From the NCBI RefSeq assembly GCF_002483205.1, contig NZ_DLHM01000004.1:404962-468961 (forward strand): a DNA stretch of 64,000 nucleotides. Direction: 5' to 3'. The notes beneath the pieces were generated by a model. The model saw only the letters and a list, made by a program, of their open reading frames with translations. It had not been told where the DNA came from and made no database searches. The translations under genes and the position numbers were made by a program. This document shows, piece after piece, positions 34,392 to 43,524 of the stretch; within the stretch, counting starts at the first letter, position 1, and the number at the start of each line of letters is the position of its first letter. The stretch comes from Flavihumibacter sp. UBA7668 (GTDB lineage Bacteria; Bacteroidota; Bacteroidia; Chitinophagales; Chitinophagaceae).

Positions 34392-35159
34392 TCACTTCTT
34401 CATCACTTCCCTAATTCCATTCTCCACATGCATCAGAAACTTCTCATCCTGATAAGCTTCACTTGTATGTCCGAGTCCGGTATAGAACATTTTCCCACCG
34501 TCAAAATCCTGATACCAGGCGATCGGGTGTGAATGACCCATTTTTCCTCCCTGATAGGATTTTTCATCCAGTTCCAATAAAACGTTGATAGCTGGTGATA
34601 ATGATTTGTAATTGTACCATTCATCTTTATGAATCCAGCTGGAGCCAAGATGAGCAGTTGCCGGATGTCTTTCCTTAATATGAATGGTAGCCGATTGGAT
34701 GGCAGGATGAGATTCAAAATAGCCACCAATCAATTGATTGTACCAGGGCCAGTCATACTCACAATCTGCCGCGGCATGGATGCCTGCAATGCCTCCTCCA
34801 TGTTGAATATATTGCTGTAATGCAGCCTCTTCATTTTTACCAAATACATTGCCGGTTGTATTGAGTAATACAATCGCATGGAATTTTTTAAGCGTTTCAT
34901 TATTGAAAATTGAACTGTCTTCTGTTGCAGTTAGTTCCCAATTATTGCGTGCAGCAATTTTTTGAAGTGCCTTGATTCCATCTGGTATGGAAGCATGGCG
35001 AAATCCGCGAGTTGCAGAAAATACGAGGACAGATTTTTTGGAATTCTGGGTGCTGTTTTTTATGTAGCTTAAGGATTGGTTGATTGTACTTCCATCTGTG
35101 TTTTGCAATGCAGTAATTACAAGCAACGGTGACATAAATAGCAGGAGCAAAAGTTTCAT
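34392..35159 (-). CDS. ThuA-like domain protein, exported
   Basis: 255 residues with a signal peptide (KLLLLLFMSPLLVITALQ). The domain is the class I glutamine-amidotransferase-like ThuA fold: SVLVFSATRGFRHASIPDGIKAL, HAIVLLNTTGNVFGKNEEAALQQYIQHGGGIAGIHAAADCEYDWPWY, and FYTGLGHTSEAYQDEKFL at the end. ThuA is linked to trehalose/sucrose use through 3-keto intermediates in rhizobia. Here it lies in a cluster with GMC dehydrogenases, which fits. Periplasmic location is inferred from the signal peptide. Confidence 0.9.
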   Translation of the reverse strand: MKLLLLLFMSPLLVITALQNTDGSTINQSLSYIKNSTQNSKKSVLVFSATRGFRHASIPDGIKALQKIAARNNWELTATEDSSIFNNETLKKFHAIVLLNTTGNVFGKNEEAALQQYIQHGGGIAGIHAAADCEYDWPWYNQLIGGYFESHPAIQSATIHIKERHPATAHLGSSWIHKDEWYNYKSLSPAINVLLELDEKSYQGGKMGHSHPIAWYQDFDGGKMFYTGLGHTSEAYQDEKFLMHVENGIREVMKK

Positions 35160-35207
35160 TTTATCAATTTTGGAGTTACCAAATTGGATAGATCAGTGTA
35201 AAGAAAA

Positions 35208-35231
35208 AAGCTGCTCCTCTCGAAGCAGCTT
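35208..35231 (-). terminator. intrinsic terminator after the DUF1080 gene
   Basis: On the minus strand AAGCTGCT-N8-AGCAGCTT is followed by a T run (A run at 35202-35209 on +). Confidence 0.85.
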
Positions 35232-35235
35232 TACT

Positions 35236-35970
35236 TTATAATTTGCGGATCTTGATGTTTTTATACCATACATTATCGCCATGGTCCTGAAGGGCGATAT
35301 TTCCGGAACGATAGGTTCCGAAATCTGCCATTCTTCTGAACTTACTGTTAGCCAGTAAATTCCTCCAATTATCGTCCCACAGCGTTGTTTTAACAACTGT
35401 GGTTCCGTTTAATTTCAGTTCGAGCTGACCATTGTTTTGAATAATTTCAGCCAGGTTCCATTCGCCTACCGGTTTAACGGTTTCAACGGATGATTCGATG
35501 ATATCATAAAGATCGCCAGAACGATGCTTTTTGATTTTTCCATCATTGTGACCATCGTTATCCAGCACCTGCATTTCCATGCCGGTATGCCACACATGCT
35601 CGTATTTTGCGCGGTCATCTTTAATATTAAAGATAATTCCGCTGTTGCCTTTCGGAGCTATTTTCCATTCAACTTTAAAATGAAAGTTTTCAAAGGTTTC
35701 ATTGGTCACAATATCACCACCGCCGGATGTTTGCCATCCTGCTTTATTGCTGGCATCCAGGTAGAGCGTGCCATTGGCAACTTTCCATGCTGCACCAACT
35801 TCTGTTTTTCCGTAGGTATGCCAGCCATTGGTGGTAGCGCCATCAAACAGTAAAACCCAGCCTTCTTTTTTTTCTTTTTTGGAGAGTGCATTATCCACTG
35901 TGATTTCTTTTGACGTGGAGCAGGCTCCAATACCAATCAACGCCAAACCAACCAGGAGTGTACGAATCAT
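35236..35970 (-). CDS. DUF1080 lipoprotein (3-keto-disaccharide hydrolase family)
   Basis: 244 residues. The N-terminus RTLLVGLALIGIGAC ends in a lipobox Cys, so it is a lipoprotein. The DUF1080 beta-sandwich follows: GWVLLFDGATTNGWHTYGK, LYLDASNKAGWQTSGGGDIVTNETFENFHFKVEWKIAPKGNSGIIFNIK, MEMQVLDNDGHNDGKI and GNIALQDHGDNVWYKNIKIRKL. Characterised members act on 3-keto-glycosides by hydrolysis or beta-elimination. It is separated by one base from the cytochrome c gene and is probably co-transcribed with it. Confidence 0.93.
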   Translation of the reverse strand: MIRTLLVGLALIGIGACSTSKEITVDNALSKKEKKEGWVLLFDGATTNGWHTYGKTEVGAAWKVANGTLYLDASNKAGWQTSGGGDIVTNETFENFHFKVEWKIAPKGNSGIIFNIKDDRAKYEHVWHTGMEMQVLDNDGHNDGKIKKHRSGDLYDIIESSVETVKPVGEWNLAEIIQNNGQLELKLNGTTVVKTTLWDDNWRNLLANSKFRRMADFGTYRSGNIALQDHGDNVWYKNIKIRKL

Positions 35971-35971
35971 A

Positions 35972-36361
35972 TTAGTTGGTTTTTAAAGAAAGAATATATT
36001 TTACCATTGTTTTTGCATCATCTTCTGAAACCTGTGGGTGCGGAGTCATCGGAATTTCACCCCAAACACCACTTCCGCCTTTAATGATTTTCCCAGCCAG
36101 CTCTGCAATCGTAGCATCATTGGCAGTATATTTATTTGCCACATCCTGATAGGAAGGACCAATTGATTTCTCGTTCACTTTATGACAGGTAAGGCAATCA
36201 CTTCCTGCAATCAGTTCAATACCTTTTTCATCATCTGCGGAGGGACCTGCAGGAGCTGCCTGTTCTGTAGCAGGTGTTTCAGTTTTTGTCTCTTCAGTAG
36301 CCTGGTTTCCACAAGCAAAGGCGATGGCGCTGATGCCTGCCAAAATCACATACTTTTTCAT
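35972..36361 (-). CDS. class I c-type cytochrome, lipoprotein
   Basis: 129 residues. Signal peptide with lipobox (ILAGISAIAFACG), an Ala/Pro/Glu linker, then a monohaem domain with CLTCH (haem attachment) and Met in EIPMTPHPQ as likely axial ligand. The C-terminal helix is DDAKTMVKYILSLK. It is anchored on the periplasmic side and could accept electrons from the GMC dehydrogenases encoded in this cluster; that partnership is inferred from position. Confidence 0.93.
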   Translation of the reverse strand: MKKYVILAGISAIAFACGNQATEETKTETPATEQAAPAGPSADDEKGIELIAGSDCLTCHKVNEKSIGPSYQDVANKYTANDATIAELAGKIIKGGSGVWGEIPMTPHPQVSEDDAKTMVKYILSLKTN

Positions 36362-36371
36362 GTTTGTTTGT

Positions 36372-37427
36372 TTATTGAATACCTAAAATCTTTTTATTGA
36401 ATGTTTCATCTGATCCGGTTCCGGCAAAATCGTCAAAAGCTTTCTCCGTAACCCGGATTATATGATCCTGGATAAAGATAGCACCTTCTTTGGCTCCATC
36501 TTCCGGATGTTTAAGACAACATTCCCATTCCATAACAGCCCAGCCTTTAAAATCATAGGCGGCGAGCTTGCTGAAAATGCTGCTGAAATCTACCTGGCCA
36601 TCACCCAATGAACGGAATCGTCCGGCACGATTGATCCAACTTTGAAATCCTCCATATACACCCTGTCTTCCGGTTGGATTGAATTCCGCATCTTTTACAT
36701 GGAACATACGGATTCGTTCATGGTAAATATCTATGTACTCGAGGTAATCGAGGCACTGCAATACAAAATGGGATGGATCGTATAACAGGCAGGCTCTTGC
36801 GTGGTTATTGACTTCTTTCAGAAATAATTCATAGGAGATGCCATCATGCAGATCCTCACCCGGATGGATTTCATAACATAGGTCCACTCCGTTTTCATCG
36901 AAAACATCCAGGATGGGTTTCCATCGTTTTGCCAGTTCTTTAAATCCGGTTTCCACCAATCCGGCCGGACGTTGTGGCCAGGGATAAACAGTATGCCAAA
37001 GCAATGAGCCACTGAAGGTGGCATGTGCGTTTAAGCCCAGGTTTTGTGAGGCTTTGGCTGCATACTTTAATTGCTGAACAGCCCATTCTGTTCGGGCTGT
37101 GGCATTACCCCGAACGGATTCCGGTGCAAAACCATCAAAGAGTTCATTATAGGCAGGGTGTACCGCAACCAGTTGTCCCTGTAAATGGGTTGATAGTTCT
37201 GTTATGGATAATCCACATTCTTCCACGATTCCGCGGATTTCATCCGCATAAGTTTTGCTTTCTGCCGCTTTTTGCAGGTCAATGCATCTGGGATCCCAGG
37301 TGGGAATCTGAACACCTTTAAATCCAAGAGATTCTGCCCAAAGGCAGATTGATTTCAGGTTATTAAAAGGTGCCTGATCGCCCAGAAACTGTGCGAGAAA
37401 TATACCGGGGCCTTTTAGTGTTGTCAT
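36372..37427 (-). CDS. sugar phosphate isomerase/epimerase family TIM barrel protein, cytoplasmic
   Basis: 351 residues without a signal peptide. A xylose-isomerase-like barrel: SICLWAESLGFKGVQIPTWDPRCIDL, CGLSITELSTHLQGQLVAVHP, VDLCYEIHPGEDLHDG (Glu/His metal ligands), LLYDPSHFVLQCLDYLEYI (Asp/His), FHVKDAEFNPTG and WAVMEWECCLKHPEDGA. The family includes inosose dehydratase-like and 3-keto-sugar epimerase enzymes. It lies 10 nt upstream of the cytochrome c gene on the minus strand and is likely part of the catabolic operon. Confidence 0.9.
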   Translation of the reverse strand: MTTLKGPGIFLAQFLGDQAPFNNLKSICLWAESLGFKGVQIPTWDPRCIDLQKAAESKTYADEIRGIVEECGLSITELSTHLQGQLVAVHPAYNELFDGFAPESVRGNATARTEWAVQQLKYAAKASQNLGLNAHATFSGSLLWHTVYPWPQRPAGLVETGFKELAKRWKPILDVFDENGVDLCYEIHPGEDLHDGISYELFLKEVNNHARACLLYDPSHFVLQCLDYLEYIDIYHERIRMFHVKDAEFNPTGRQGVYGGFQSWINRAGRFRSLGDGQVDFSSIFSKLAAYDFKGWAVMEWECCLKHPEDGAKEGAIFIQDHIIRVTEKAFDDFAGTGSDETFNKKILGIQ

Positions 37428-37431
37428 GATG

Positions 37432-37489
37432 GTGAATTAGTGAATGAGGTGAATGAGGTGAATGAGGTGAATAGTGAATGGTAAATGGG
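37432..37489. repeat. nonamer/heptamer repeat between two minus-strand cluster genes
   Basis: Three GTGAATGAG units (37440-37448, 37449-37457, 37458-37466), preceded by GTGAATTA and followed by decayed GTGAATA, GTGAATG and GTAAATG units up to the stop codon of the oxidoreductase gene at 37490. Same unit as at 34311-34345. Confidence 0.85.
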
Positions 37490-38653
37490 TTAAATGGTGA
37501 AAGGGGTCCATTTGAGATTGCTGGTATTACTTTCCACAACTTTTTCAATGAAAAGCATGCCACGGATACCGGCATCAATACCGGGAAAATCGAGCCATTC
37601 CTGTTTTGCTTCGGTACCCTGCAAGCGCGCCTGGAGTGTAAAAGCAAAATTGCGATAGATATTGGCGAATGCTTCCAGATAACCTTCCGGATGTCCGGGT
37701 GGGGTGCGGGTGCCCAACTGTGCAAAACTACTGAGATAAGGAGAGCCTGCGCGATATACCTGGGTCGGTTCATGCAGCCATTTTACCAGCAGGGTAATGG
37801 CTTCTTCCTGTTTCCATTCAATACCGCCTTTTTCTCCGTAAACGCGAATTTTCAGATTATTTTCTTCTCCCGCAGCAACCTGTGTGGCAAAAAGATTTCC
37901 ACTAACACCGTTTTCCAACCGAAGTAAAACGGACCCATCATCATCCAGCAAGCGCCCAGGTACGGTAATCTGCAGATCAGCACAAATGGCTTCCACTTTT
38001 AAGCCGGTTACATATTCTGCCATATTGAAAGCATGGGTTCCAATATCCCCCATGCAACCTGAAATACCACTTCGTTTGGGATCGGTTCTCCAGGCCGCCT
38101 GCTTATAATTACTTCCTTCCCGGAATTCTGTTAACCATCCCTGCGGGTATTCCACATAAACTTTCCGGATTTTTCCAATTTTGCCGGAAGCCAGTAATTG
38201 CCGGGCTTCCTTGATCATCGGATAGCCGGTATAAGTATGCGTCAGACAAAACAACGCTCCGGTTGAATCGATAATCTTTTTTAACTCAAGTGCTTCTGCA
38301 TAGGTGAAAGTGGCCGGTTTATCCAATACTACATGAAATCCATTTTCCATAGCCAGTTTAGCCGGACCAAAATGCATGTGATTGGGGGTAACAATGGAAA
38401 TGAAGTCCATACGTACACCATCTGGTAATGCCTTTTCAGCCAGTATCATTTCTTCATAAGAAGCATAACTGCGTTCAGGGTTAAGGCGCAGGGCAGCACC
38501 CGTCTGTTTTGATTTTTCCGCACTGCTGCTGAAGGCTCCGCAAACCAATTCAATTTCGCCATCCAGCCAGGCTGCCATCCGGTGAACGGCTCCTATAAAT
38601 GCATCCAGGCTTCCGCCTACCATGCCCATTCGTAATTTTCTTGCAATCGCCAT
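37490..38653 (-). CDS. Gfo/Idh/MocA family oxidoreductase
   Basis: 387 residues, cytoplasmic. The NAD(P)-binding N-terminus is RMGMVGGSLDAFIGAVHRMAAW. ISIVTPNHMHFGPAKLAMENGFHVVLDKPATFT carries the family's '(E/D)KP' motif. SGCMGDIGTHAFNMAEYVTGLKVE lies in the catalytic domain with the conserved Asp/His. Such enzymes oxidise or reduce a sugar hydroxyl/keto group. In this cluster a role in reducing or re-oxidising a 3-keto sugar is likely but inferred. Confidence 0.92.
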   Translation of the reverse strand: MAIARKLRMGMVGGSLDAFIGAVHRMAAWLDGEIELVCGAFSSSAEKSKQTGAALRLNPERSYASYEEMILAEKALPDGVRMDFISIVTPNHMHFGPAKLAMENGFHVVLDKPATFTYAEALELKKIIDSTGALFCLTHTYTGYPMIKEARQLLASGKIGKIRKVYVEYPQGWLTEFREGSNYKQAAWRTDPKRSGISGCMGDIGTHAFNMAEYVTGLKVEAICADLQITVPGRLLDDDGSVLLRLENGVSGNLFATQVAAGEENNLKIRVYGEKGGIEWKQEEAITLLVKWLHEPTQVYRAGSPYLSSFAQLGTRTPPGHPEGYLEAFANIYRNFAFTLQARLQGTEAKQEWLDFPGIDAGIRGMLFIEKVVESNTSNLKWTPFTI

Positions 38654-38680
38654 GTATCAGTATTTTGTAAACGAATCGTC

Positions 38681-39343
38681 TTATTTATAGCTGACGCATT
38701 CCTTATTTTCCTTTTCGGTATAAGCCAGATTGTATTGTTTCAACACTTCATCCGGAACTCCATTCCATTGATTGGGTTTATTACCTGCATAACCGATATC
38801 TTTTACGCCAATTTCAGATGTATAAAAACCAGTACAGGTAAGATCACGCATCAGGTTGAAGAAATTAACACCGGGTTTCATCTCTGCTTTTGCTTTTTCC
38901 GGGTAAGCAATCTGATCCACCATTGCTATTCGCTGTTGTTCATTGCAATCCTTAAAGGATTTTTCATACTGACGCAGGCATTGTAAATCCAGCCAGCGCA
39001 ATCCACCTCGCATTGGTGTTTGGTGCTCCGGCATATCCTTCACAATGAACTCAATAAAGTCAGGCACTTTTGCATCCGTTGCGCTTCCGCTTACATCATC
39101 TTTCGGAATAATAATATCAGCCAGAATGGTAATGGTAGCCATTTCATGTTCGCTGAAAAATTTCTCCGCATTTATTTTATTGAAATGATCGGTCTCTTCC
39201 GGCATCCTGTCTATCTTACCAGCAGTGGATGCATCGGTTTTTGCAGGGTCGGCTTTTTTATCTGTTTCTTTACAGGCATCCAGTAAGAGTCCGGTAGAGA
39301 GTGTTCCCAGTGCAATAGCTTTGAGTGATTTTCTTCTGTCCAT
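38681..39343 (-). CDS. gluconate 2-dehydrogenase subunit 3 (gamma) family, Tat lipoprotein
   Basis: 220 residues. The N-terminus DRRKSLKAIALGTLSTGLLLDAC has a twin Arg and a lipobox, so it is a Tat-exported lipoprotein. The domain matches gluconate 2-dehydrogenase subunit 3: HEMATITILADIIIPKDDVSGSATDAKVPDFIEFIV, GGLRWLDLQC and FFNLMRDLTCTGFYTSEIGVKDIGY. Gamma subunits chaperone and export the GMC alpha subunit, which is encoded 11 nt upstream on the same strand (39355-41094). Confidence 0.92.
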   Translation of the reverse strand: MDRRKSLKAIALGTLSTGLLLDACKETDKKADPAKTDASTAGKIDRMPEETDHFNKINAEKFFSEHEMATITILADIIIPKDDVSGSATDAKVPDFIEFIVKDMPEHQTPMRGGLRWLDLQCLRQYEKSFKDCNEQQRIAMVDQIAYPEKAKAEMKPGVNFFNLMRDLTCTGFYTSEIGVKDIGYAGNKPNQWNGVPDEVLKQYNLAYTEKENKECVSYK

Positions 39344-39354
39344 AGCGGGAATTT

Positions 39355-41094
39355 TTACAGGTTATTTTTTTTGAGCTGGTCAACAATATATTCACTGGCG
39401 CGCATAGATAAGGCCAGGATCGTCCAGGTAATATTTTTATCAGCCTGCGATACAAAGGGCGCGCCATCCACTACAAAAAGGTTTTTGCAGTCATGCGCCT
39501 GATTAAATTTATTGAGTGCTGAATTTTTTGGATCGTTCCCCATTCTTGCGGTACCTGCTTCATGAATGATTTTTCCGGGAGCATGCAGGCCGTAATTATT
39601 AGCCGGACCATCATCGCCGCCCCAGGTAACAATGGCACCCATGGAATGCAGGATTTCCTTGAAGGTTTCTTTCATGTGTTTGGCCTGGTTGATTTCATGT
39701 TCGCTCCATTTTACATTAAACTTCAGTACAGGAATACCATATTTATCTACCACATTCGGATCAATTTCACAGTTGTTATGACGGAAAGCAACTGCTTCAC
39801 CGCGTCCGGCCATTCCAATGGAAGCTCCATAAAAGAATCGTTGATCTTCTTTCAAGGAAGAGCCATATCCGCCAGCTTCTTTTTGTTTTCCATTCACCAG
39901 GAATTTTCCATTCATACTCTGGATCCCCATACCAAATCCATAAGCAGGCTGACCTTGTCCGCCCCAGTATTCAATATGATATCCTCTTGGAAAATCAAGC
40001 TTTTTATTATCCAGCCACCAGGGAGAATAAACGTGCATTCCACCTACGCCATCTTCATTGTATCGTTTGCGATCAAAAAGCTGTGGCAGCACACCACCTA
40101 TATCAGCACCTGTTGAGTCATGCAGGTAGCGACCAACCACATCGGAAGAGTTTGCCAATCCGTTCGGATGTCTTTGTGATTTGGAATTGAGCATTAGACG
40201 GGCGCTTTCACAGGCACTGGCTGCCAGTACAACAACGCGGCCACTTACCTGATATTCCATCAGGTCGTCTTTATTTACATAAGATATGCCTGTGGCCAAT
40301 CCTTCTTTATCAGTAAGTACTTCACGTGCCATTGCATTTGGAATAACATCAATATTCCCGGTTTCAAGTGCTGGTTTTATAAGTACGGAGGAGGAAGAAA
40401 AATCAGCATATACCTGACAGCCTCTGCTACACTGACCGCAATAAAAACATGCGCCTCTTTTATCATTAATCGGTTTGGTAAGCATGGACATGCGGGAAGG
40501 AATTACCGGAACACCGGCTTTTGTAGCAGCGTTTTTGATAAATAGCTCATGCAATCTTGGTTTTGGCGGCGGCAGGAATTTGCCATCCGGATCATTTTCT
40601 AACCCTTCATTGGTTCCAAACACACCAATCAATTCGTCCACCCGATCATAGTAAGGTTTGATATCATCGTAGCCGATTGGCCAGTCATCACCTAATCCGT
40701 CAATACTTCTTCTTTTGAAATCTTTTGGACCAAAGCGAAGTGAAATTCTACCCCAGTGATTGGTTCGTCCGCCGAGCATTCTTGCCCTGAACCAATCCCA
40801 TTGTGTTCCGGCTGTTTTGGTATAGGGTTCACCATCGATATCCCAGCCCCAGTAGCAGGCATCGAAATCGCCGAAGGGGCGAAAACGGGTGGCAGCGCCA
40901 CGGCGGGGAGATTCCCAGGGGTTCTTTAACTGCGTCACATTTTTTGCAGGATCATAAAGAGGACCTGCTTCCAGTAAACAAACTTTCAGTCCGGCATTGG
41001 CAAGCATATAGGCAGCCATACCGCCACCTGCGCCTGAACCAACAATAACAACATCATATTTGACAGCTTGTTTTTTGATCTGTAATTCGCCCAT
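39355..41094 (-). CDS. GMC oxidoreductase, FAD-dependent sugar dehydrogenase alpha subunit, copy 1
   Basis: 579 residues without its own signal peptide, consistent with export by the gamma subunit. The FAD motif is YDVVIVGSGAGGGMAAYML (14-32). MLGGRTNHWGRISLRF follows, then a Cys group C216, C219, C222, C226 (Cys-X5-Cys-X3-Cys plus one). Cys-X5-Cys-X3-Cys binds a 3Fe-4S cluster in FAD-glucose dehydrogenase alpha subunits. The C-terminal active-site region is HEAGTARMGNDP and NLFVVDGAPF. It oxidises a sugar hydroxyl, probably at C3, and passes electrons to a cytochrome. Confidence 0.93.
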   Translation of the reverse strand: MGELQIKKQAVKYDVVIVGSGAGGGMAAYMLANAGLKVCLLEAGPLYDPAKNVTQLKNPWESPRRGAATRFRPFGDFDACYWGWDIDGEPYTKTAGTQWDWFRARMLGGRTNHWGRISLRFGPKDFKRRSIDGLGDDWPIGYDDIKPYYDRVDELIGVFGTNEGLENDPDGKFLPPPKPRLHELFIKNAATKAGVPVIPSRMSMLTKPINDKRGACFYCGQCSRGCQVYADFSSSSVLIKPALETGNIDVIPNAMAREVLTDKEGLATGISYVNKDDLMEYQVSGRVVVLAASACESARLMLNSKSQRHPNGLANSSDVVGRYLHDSTGADIGGVLPQLFDRKRYNEDGVGGMHVYSPWWLDNKKLDFPRGYHIEYWGGQGQPAYGFGMGIQSMNGKFLVNGKQKEAGGYGSSLKEDQRFFYGASIGMAGRGEAVAFRHNNCEIDPNVVDKYGIPVLKFNVKWSEHEINQAKHMKETFKEILHSMGAIVTWGGDDGPANNYGLHAPGKIIHEAGTARMGNDPKNSALNKFNQAHDCKNLFVVDGAPFVSQADKNITWTILALSMRASEYIVDQLKKNNL

Positions 41095-41328
41095 AGTTTG
41101 CTTGCTATTTGTATTAAGTAGGAGGGTTAAAATTAGGGGATAAAACCAAATGCAAGGCTGAAAATACGGAGGGATTTGGATACTTTAATAAACTATGCCG
41201 GATATGATAAATTTGTTTAACCTAACAACTGTTATTTCCTTTTTTTTAACCAATGGGCGATTCTCTGATTGAAATATCCATGAAAGCCATAAATTTATGA
41301 CTGCTCAATATTTAATAAGCTTAATGAT

Positions 41329-42603
41329 ATGCAAGCCAACATCAATCGAAACAAACTATTTGTAGCCAGTTGTCTCTCTTTATTAGTAACCTCTTTATCA
41401 TTTGGAATTCGTGCCGGTATATTGGGCACATTGGGAACACAGTTTAATTTAGGTGCTTCTGAACTGGCCTCCATCGCTGCAACTGCCTTTTGGGGTTTCC
41501 CGCTTGCAGTGGTGATTGGTGGGATGGTAGTTGATAGCATCGGTATGAAAAAGCTGTTGGTAATAGCCTTCCTTTTCCATCTGGCAGGAATTATTCTCAC
41601 CATTTTTGCCGGAGGATTCTGGACCTTGTTTTTGTCCACTTTATTAATTGGTATTGCTAATGGTACTGTGGAAGCAGCCTGTAATCCGTTGGTTGCTACC
41701 CTTTATCCGGATAATAAAACAACCAAGCTGAACCATTTTCATTTGTGGTTTCCGGGTGGAATATTTATCGGCACTTTAATTGTATTTCTATTTGAGAAAC
41801 TTGGAATTGGCTGGCAAATTCAGGTAGGAATGATGCTGATTCCCACTGTTATTTATGGATATCTTTTTTCCAAGCTAGATTTTCCAGTTACGGAGCGTGT
41901 TGCTTCCGGCGTTTCAACCGGAGAAATGTACAAATCTGTTCTTAGTCCCCTGTTTATTTTTATGTTCATCTGTATGTTCGGTACTGCCATTACAGAATTG
42001 TTTACCGGCCAGTGGGTTGGTGTATTGCTGGGTAATGTGAGTGATAATCCGATTCTGATTTTGACCATAACAACAGGTGTGATGGTGGTTGGCCGTGGTT
42101 TAGCGGAGCCAATCGTACATAGATTTTCGCCCCAGGGTGTTTTATTGATGTCAGCTATTATGGCTGCCATTGGTATCTATATGATGAGTACGGTAACCGG
42201 CAGCAGTTTGTATTTTGCTGCGCTGATATTCGGAATTGGTGTTTGTTATTTCTGGCCTACCATGCTTGGATTCGTAGCGGAGAATATTCCGAAATCCGGG
42301 GCATTGGGCTTAAACCTGATGGGAGGCGCAGGCATGTTTGCAGTTTCCATTTATACATTGATAATGGGTGGTTTTTATGATCGCCTGATTGCAAAACAAT
42401 TACCGGAGGGTGCTTCTATGGAAGCTTATCGTACAGCAGCAGCAGGTAGTTCTGAAGCCGGGCAATATGCAGCAGCACAATTAACAGCAGGACCTGATGT
42501 ACTTCGGGCAACAGCTGTAATTCCGGTGATATTGATTATAGCATTTGCCGGACTGGTATTTTATATGAGAAACAGAAAAAAGGTGCAGGTAGTAAGTGCC
42601 TGA
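41329..42603 (+). CDS. MFS transporter (nucleoside/sugar permease type)
   Basis: 424 residues with 12 predicted spans. The first half opens LFVASCLSLLVTSLSFGIRAGILGTLGTQF and contains GMKKLLVIAFLFHLAG. The second half has GRGLAEPIVHRFSPQGVLLM and FGIGVCYFWPTMLGFVAENIPKSGALGLNLMGG. The pattern recalls fucose/glucose (FucP-like) and nucleoside permeases. Encoded between the two dehydrogenase modules, it probably imports the sugar or keto-sugar product. Confidence 0.9.
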   Translation: MQANINRNKLFVASCLSLLVTSLSFGIRAGILGTLGTQFNLGASELASIAATAFWGFPLAVVIGGMVVDSIGMKKLLVIAFLFHLAGIILTIFAGGFWTLFLSTLLIGIANGTVEAACNPLVATLYPDNKTTKLNHFHLWFPGGIFIGTLIVFLFEKLGIGWQIQVGMMLIPTVIYGYLFSKLDFPVTERVASGVSTGEMYKSVLSPLFIFMFICMFGTAITELFTGQWVGVLLGNVSDNPILILTITTGVMVVGRGLAEPIVHRFSPQGVLLMSAIMAAIGIYMMSTVTGSSLYFAALIFGIGVCYFWPTMLGFVAENIPKSGALGLNLMGGAGMFAVSIYTLIMGGFYDRLIAKQLPEGASMEAYRTAAAGSSEAGQYAAAQLTAGPDVLRATAVIPVILIIAFAGLVFYMRNRKKVQVVSA

Positions 42604-42610
42604 TTCAGGT

Positions 42611-43489
42611 ATGAAAGAACAACATTCAAGAAGGAAAGCAGTTAAACATATCCTGGCAGCAGGTGCTGGTATAGCTCTGACTCCAATGGCTGGATTTTCT
42701 TCAAGCAAAGAGGAGTTGCCAATTATGAAAGGAAATATAAATCATGCGGTATGCCGCTGGACCTATGGTCATTTAAGTTTGGATGAGCTGTGTAAAGTGG
42801 CGAAGGAAATTGGAATAAAAGCCATTGATCTCGTTGGACCTAAGGAGTGGGATGTGCTTAAAAAGTATGGGCTGGATTCATCCATGTGTAATGGTGCTGA
42901 AATTAATCTGGTGCATGGCTTTAATAATACAGCCTATCATAGCAAACTGATTCAGAATTATACAGAAATGATTCCGCTGGTTGCAAAAGCAGGGTATAAA
43001 AATCTGATATGTTTTAGTGGCAATCGGGATGGTATGGATGATGAAACGGGTTTACAGAATTCCGTGATCGGTTTAAAAAAGATAATCGGGCTTGCAGAGA
43101 AGCATGGAGTGGTGCTTACCATGGAATTGCTGAACAGCCGTGTAGATCACAAAGATTATATGTGTGATCGTTCTGTTTGGGGTATAGAATTATGTAAACG
43201 CCTGGGATCGGAGCATTTTAAATTGCTTTTTGATATTTACCATATGCAGATTGATGAGGGTGATATCATACGTTCCATCCAGAAAAATCATGCTTATTAC
43301 GGGCATTATCATACGGGCGGAAACCCGGGCAGGCATGAAATAGATGAAAGTCAGGAGCTTTATTATCCTGCTATTATGAAAGCAATTCATGCAACCGGAT
43401 TTAAAGGATATGTTGCACAGGAATTTATTCCTGCTGCTGCCGATAAAATTGCTTCGCTAAAGAATGCGATTGCGATCTGTGATATTTAA
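42611..43489 (+). CDS. Tat-exported hydroxypyruvate-isomerase-like TIM barrel protein
   Basis: 292 residues from the ATG at 42611, 8 nt after the MFS stop; a GTG at 42596 overlaps that gene and is less likely. A Tat-like signal (SRRKAVKHILAAGAGIALTPMAG) precedes the barrel: SLDELCKVAKEIGIKAIDLVGPKEW, KNLICFSGNRDG, VVLTMELLNSR, FKLLFDIYHMQIDEGDI, YGHYHTGGNPGRHEID and YVAQEFIP. These are the Hyi/AP-endonuclease-2 family metal and substrate residues. Substrate unknown; an exported keto-sugar isomerase is a reasonable guess. Confidence 0.88.
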   Translation: MKEQHSRRKAVKHILAAGAGIALTPMAGFSSSKEELPIMKGNINHAVCRWTYGHLSLDELCKVAKEIGIKAIDLVGPKEWDVLKKYGLDSSMCNGAEINLVHGFNNTAYHSKLIQNYTEMIPLVAKAGYKNLICFSGNRDGMDDETGLQNSVIGLKKIIGLAEKHGVVLTMELLNSRVDHKDYMCDRSVWGIELCKRLGSEHFKLLFDIYHMQIDEGDIIRSIQKNHAYYGHYHTGGNPGRHEIDESQELYYPAIMKAIHATGFKGYVAQEFIPAAADKIASLKNAIAICDI

Positions 43490-43524
43490 TAACCAAAACG
43501 CTACACTCATTTCAAACTACTGTT

